Origin: Celeribacter halophilus
GTDB taxonomy: Bacteria > Pseudomonadota > Alphaproteobacteria > Rhodobacterales > Rhodobacteraceae
Direction: 5' to 3'
Assembly (NCBI RefSeq): GCF_900114135.1
Contig: NZ_FORY01000004.1
Span: forward strand, 124,001-188,000
DNA: 64,000 nucleotides
The position numbers and the translations under genes are program-made. Below the pieces are notes generated by a model. It was not told where the DNA came from, ran no database searches, and saw only the letters and a list, made by a program, of their open reading frames with translations. Below are positions 61,104 to 64,000 of this stretch, in pieces (the stretch's first letter is position 1; each line of letters opens with the position of its first letter).

Positions 61104-62267
61104 TCAAAAAAACACGCGCTCGATTGCCCACCAGAGTCCGATCACGGCGATGACGGCAGAGACAGGGATAACGATGTAGGACCGATACCAGGGCTTTTGC
61201 CCGAAGGGCAGGCCCACCAACAGCAACGCGGCGCAGATCACGGACAGCTGCCCCAGTTCGACGCCGACGTTGAAGCCCACCAGACCGATCAGGAATTGCC
61301 CTGCGGGCAGGCCGACATCGCTCAGGACAGAGGCAAATCCCAGACCGTGCAGCAAGCCGAAGCCGAACACGACCGCAACCCGCGCAAGCGATATGGCGCC
61401 GCGATTTGCAAAGAGGATGTTCTCCAACGCCACATAGACAATCGAGACCGCAATGAGCGGTTCGACGATGCTGGCAGGAAGGGAGACGATGTTCAGGCTC
61501 GCCAAGGCCAGCGTGATACTATGGGCCAGCGTAAAGGCCGTTACCTGTGCCAGAATGGGTTTTATCCGCAAGGAGAACAGGAACAGGCCCAAAACGAACA
61601 GGATATGATCGGTGCCTTTGGGAACGATATGTTCGAAACCCGAGACGACGAAACGCACAAAAAGACTTGATGCGGATTGTTTGACAGGGGCGGCGCGAGG
61701 CATGAACTGGCTTTCCTGCCCGCCTTGCAAAAGCTCGGTGTAACCGTCGCCGTCTCCGCCTGCTTGGTGAATGCTGAAGGGGCCGAAGTCAGCGCGCCAT
61801 GAAAAGCGCACGGGCGTGTCATCTGCGGGCAAGGCGGCGGTCATGGTCAGACTGCTGAACCTGAGTTGCAAGGGATCGCCAATCTCGGGCACCGTGACAC
61901 TGTCCAAACTCAACTCGAGTCGGGTGTCTCCGGCATAAACGTGAAAGTTGGCGGAAATCACGTCCCAATTCTGGCGCAAGACCTCTTCCAGAGTGGCCGG
62001 ATCACTGGTCCGCAAGTCCCGATACAGGCTGTTGACGCGCTCGGCATCCGCGTTGGATTTGGGATCAACCTGCGATATGGCGATGAGGGGTTCCAGAGCA
62101 TCGCGGATCGTGATCTCGACATGATCGCTCTGCACCAGCGCGGAGATGACCGCAGGGTCCATCTGGTGACTGGCGGCGGGGGTGACAAAACCCAGCGCCA
62201 TGACGCAGGCCAGCCACAACATGACGACAGGTTGCAGGGCTTTGCGAAAGTTTAGAAGATATTCCAT
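61104..62267 (-). CDS. HupE/UreJ-like membrane protein with extracytoplasmic domain
   Basis: 387 residues. A signal-like helix (about 10-30) precedes a soluble domain (about 32-195), then about six helices. The conserved block GFEHIVPKGTDHILFVLGLF, FTLAHSITLALASL, and FGFGLLHGLGFASVLSDVG gives the clustered His/Glu/Asp residues of the HupE/UreJ-2 group, thought to bind or move nickel or another divalent metal. AAGGA lies 9 bases before the ATG at 62267; the frame extends upstream to 62402 without support. Confidence 0.82.
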   Translation of the reverse strand: MEYLLNFRKALQPVVMLWLACVMALGFVTPAASHQMDPAVISALVQSDHVEITIRDALEPLIAISQVDPKSNADAERVNSLYRDLRTSDPATLEEVLRQNWDVISANFHVYAGDTRLELSLDSVTVPEIGDPLQLRFSSLTMTAALPADDTPVRFSWRADFGPFSIHQAGGDGDGYTELLQGGQESQFMPRAAPVKQSASSLFVRFVVSGFEHIVPKGTDHILFVLGLFLFSLRIKPILAQVTAFTLAHSITLALASLNIVSLPASIVEPLIAVSIVYVALENILFANRGAISLARVAVVFGFGLLHGLGFASVLSDVGLPAGQFLIGLVGFNVGVELGQLSVICAALLLVGLPFGQKPWYRSYIVIPVSAVIAVIGLWWAIERVFF

Positions 62268-62449
62268 GCGCGCACATCCTTGGTTGCAGACACCGAAAAT
62301 TGCTCTGTGAGACATGCGGCATGAGCTTGGTCGCTTTGAGGGCCGCTGCACTTCTGGCGGTTTAACGCTGTGCTCCATAAAGATGCGCAGCACGCGCGAC
62401 AAGTCATTCCGGCGCTCATCACGATGTCATGAACTTCGGCCACAAGAAA

Positions 62450-62473
62450 CCCGCCCCCATGTCTGAGGGCGGG
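62450..62473 (-). terminator. Intrinsic terminator of the BCCT transporter gene
   Basis: CCCGCCC and GGGCGGG form the stem; read on the minus strand it is followed by TTTCTTG. It lies 45-68 bases beyond the transporter stop. Confidence 0.7.
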
Positions 62474-62517
62474 CCGGTTGTGCATAGGGCTATATGCCCG
62501 TGGGTTTTGCGACTGAG

Positions 62518-64000
62518 TTAGGCGAAATCCTCGCGCAGCCATTTGAACAGGGAAATGACCGACATCACCAAGATCGGCACCAAGGGCACAGCCACGACCA
62601 CCGAGGCAGATTGCAGCGCCGAGAGCGTGTCTTTCCCGCCCACATAGAGCAGGGAAAGCGCCACGCAGGCCAGCACGATCGCCCACAGGAAACGGTGCCA
62701 GCGGGCGGGTTCATGACGCACGCCGTCTTCCTGACTGGCCACCGCCGCCAGCGTATAGGCGGAACTGTCCATTGTCGTTGCACCAAAGATAAAGGCCAGC
62801 ACCACGAACACCAGCACAAGCAGCCAGCCCAGCGGCCAGATCCGGTCACCCAACAGCTTGATGGTCTGGATGATGGCTTCGGGCGCCTGCCCGTTGGCAA
62901 TCATGGCGTTGACATCCATCGTCCCGTCCAGTTGGAAGAACATGGAGGTATTGCCCAGCACCGCAAAGAACAGCCAGCAGCCAATCGTGCCGGCCACAAG
63001 CTCGGCGGCGATCAGTTGCTGGAACGTGCGACCGCGGGAGATGCGGGCCACGAACAGACCCATAAAGGGCGCATAGGCGATCCACCACGCCCAATAGAAC
63101 ATGGTCCACCATTCCGAAAACGTGCCACTGGCCGCGACATAGGTTTCTCCGGCAGCCTGAGCGGCGAGAATGTTTTCTGCCTTGGTGACAGGGTCGGAGT
63201 TGAAGCTCATGGAAAGGTAATGCTCAAAGAACAAACCAATGGAATTGGTCAGCATATCAAGCTGGAACATCTTGGGACCAAACAAAAAGGCACAGCCCAG
63301 CAGGACACCCACAAGCCAGACATTGATGTCGGACAGAATGCGGATGCCTTTGTCGAGGCCGGTGTAAACGGAGAACCCGAACAACCCGCCCCAGACACAG
63401 ATCACCGCAGCGTCCAGCATGAAGGTGCGCTCAATGCCCAGCAATTCCGACAAACCGGCAGAAAGCATGGGTGTTCCGAGGCCGATTGTGGTGCTGATGC
63501 CGCCGATCAGACCGAACATGAACATCACGTCGATCAGCTTGCCCGCGAAACCTTCCGACGCGTGGCCGATCACGCCCGAACAGGCGGTCGACAGACGCAT
63601 GCTGGGTGTGGTGCGGTTCCACAGCGCATAGCCCAGAGGCAAGGCCGGAAGGCAATAGATCGACCAAGCGGCCACGCCCCAATGAAACAAACCATAGGCA
63701 CCGGCCCATTCCAGCGCATCCTTGCTTTTCGGCTCAACACCAAAGGGCGGGCCTGCGTAATAATAGGCCCATTCGATTGTGCCCCAATACATGACACTCG
63801 ACCCGATGCCCGCGCAAAACAGCATGGCGATCCAGCTCAGGGTGGAAAATTCCGGCGTGGCCTCAGCGCCGCCGAAGCGGACATTCGCATATTTTCCAAA
63901 GGCAAAATACAGTAGAACAGCCAGCGCGCCGATGGCGAACCACAAGAACATCCAACCAATAGTTTTCGTCACCCATGACAGGGCGGTGCCGAGCAGGGCC
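62518..64000 (-). CDS. BCCT family (betaine/choline/carnitine) transporter, 5' end beyond window
   Basis: 494 codons are visible and the frame is open to base 64000, so the N-terminus and the first helix are partly missing. The BCCT signature EWWTMFYWAWWIAYAPFMGL then FVARISRGRTF is present, with the Trp/Tyr-rich box that binds trimethylammonium groups. LFCAGIGSSVMYWGTIEWAY is the sodium/ligand helix. The C-terminal tail is short, arguing against osmotic activation as in BetP. It may import glycine betaine or a related N-methyl compound that feeds the dehydrogenases nearby. Confidence 0.92.
   Translation of the reverse strand, partial: ALLGTALSWVTKTIGWMFLWFAIGALAVLLYFAFGKYANVRFGGAEATPEFSTLSWIAMLFCAGIGSSVMYWGTIEWAYYYAGPPFGVEPKSKDALEWAGAYGLFHWGVAAWSIYCLPALPLGYALWNRTTPSMRLSTACSGVIGHASEGFAGKLIDVMFMFGLIGGISTTIGLGTPMLSAGLSELLGIERTFMLDAAVICVWGGLFGFSVYTGLDKGIRILSDINVWLVGVLLGCAFLFGPKMFQLDMLTNSIGLFFEHYLSMSFNSDPVTKAENILAAQAAGETYVAASGTFSEWWTMFYWAWWIAYAPFMGLFVARISRGRTFQQLIAAELVAGTIGCWLFFAVLGNTSMFFQLDGTMDVNAMIANGQAPEAIIQTIKLLGDRIWPLGWLLVLVFVVLAFIFGATTMDSSAYTLAAVASQEDGVRHEPARWHRFLWAIVLACVALSLLYVGGKDTLSALQSASVVVAVPLVPILVMSVISLFKWLREDFA

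Noticed and set aside
62494-63915. A 473-codon plus-strand frame opposite the BCCT transporter.
   Set aside because: Antisense of a clear membrane protein; composition is typical of reverse-complement translation.
1-64000. tRNA or rRNA genes, CRISPR arrays, insertion sequences, prophage genes or an origin of replication.
   Set aside because: No cloverleaf-bearing gap, no regular repeat-spacer pattern and no transposase, integrase or replication gene was seen; nearly all sequence is assigned to metabolic, transport and regulatory genes.

Overview
The window is a GC-rich alphaproteobacterial chromosome segment. Family content and gene order point to the Rhodobacterales/Roseobacter group: many ABC, TTT, ECF and BCCT importers, several fused FAD/GcvT demethylating dehydrogenases, and dense operons in which most neighbours share ATGA or TGATG stop/start overlaps. 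I see no rRNA, tRNA, CRISPR array, prophage or insertion sequence. Almost every base is explained by 56 protein-coding genes. One gene is cut by each window edge.

Layout. 1-5426 (-): oligopeptide ABC transporter oppABCDF. 5793-8721 (+): tripartite tricarboxylate transporter tctCBA. 8824-11065 (-): periplasmic rhodanese, YeeE/YedE thiosulfate permease and a 54-residue coupled membrane peptide. 11297-14779: TetR repressor divergent from an EmrAB-like efflux pair, with two matching 18-bp operators between them. 14796-28772: a complete galactoside regulon with two divergent arms. The minus arm holds a sugar ABC transporter, GH36 alpha-galactosidase, dgoK, dgoA and a lactonase. The plus arm holds IclR, the ABC ATPase, D-galactose dehydrogenase, dgoD and a GH2 beta-galactosidase. 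Together they convert alpha- and beta-galactosides to pyruvate and glyceraldehyde-3-phosphate by the De Ley-Doudoroff route.

28811-34279 (-): XRE-cupin regulator followed by two tandem FAD/GcvT dehydrogenases of the dimethylglycine/sarcosine type. 34507-36838 (-): TauE/SafE exporter and a MocR regulator. 37727-40878 (+): NitT/TauT-type ABC importer whose permease carries an unusual inserted domain. 40971-43478: VOC protein and two LysR regulators. 43775-51628 (+): a third FAD/GcvT dehydrogenase with etfBA, folD, purU and ETF:ubiquinone oxidoreductase, so both the electrons and the one-carbon unit released by N-demethylation have a path. The promoter of this operon and that of the NitT/TauT importer share an almost identical LysR-like box at identical spacing from the -35 element. 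The importer and the oxidation pathway are therefore probably one regulon.

51668-53561 (-): ArsP-like permease, small membrane protein and ArsR regulator. 53685-58874: LysR divergent from an unusual operon of phosphoribosyltransferase, ECF S-component, fused double ATPase, EcfT and a second phosphoribosyltransferase, which looks like a nucleobase import-and-trap system. 58993-64000: DUF1499 membrane protein, secreted YHYH protein, HupE/UreJ-like membrane protein and a BCCT transporter running off the right edge.

The strongest candidates for undescribed biology are the ECF-phosphoribosyltransferase operon with an asymmetric ATPase, and the LysR-box-linked N-methyl compound regulon with its enlarged permease.
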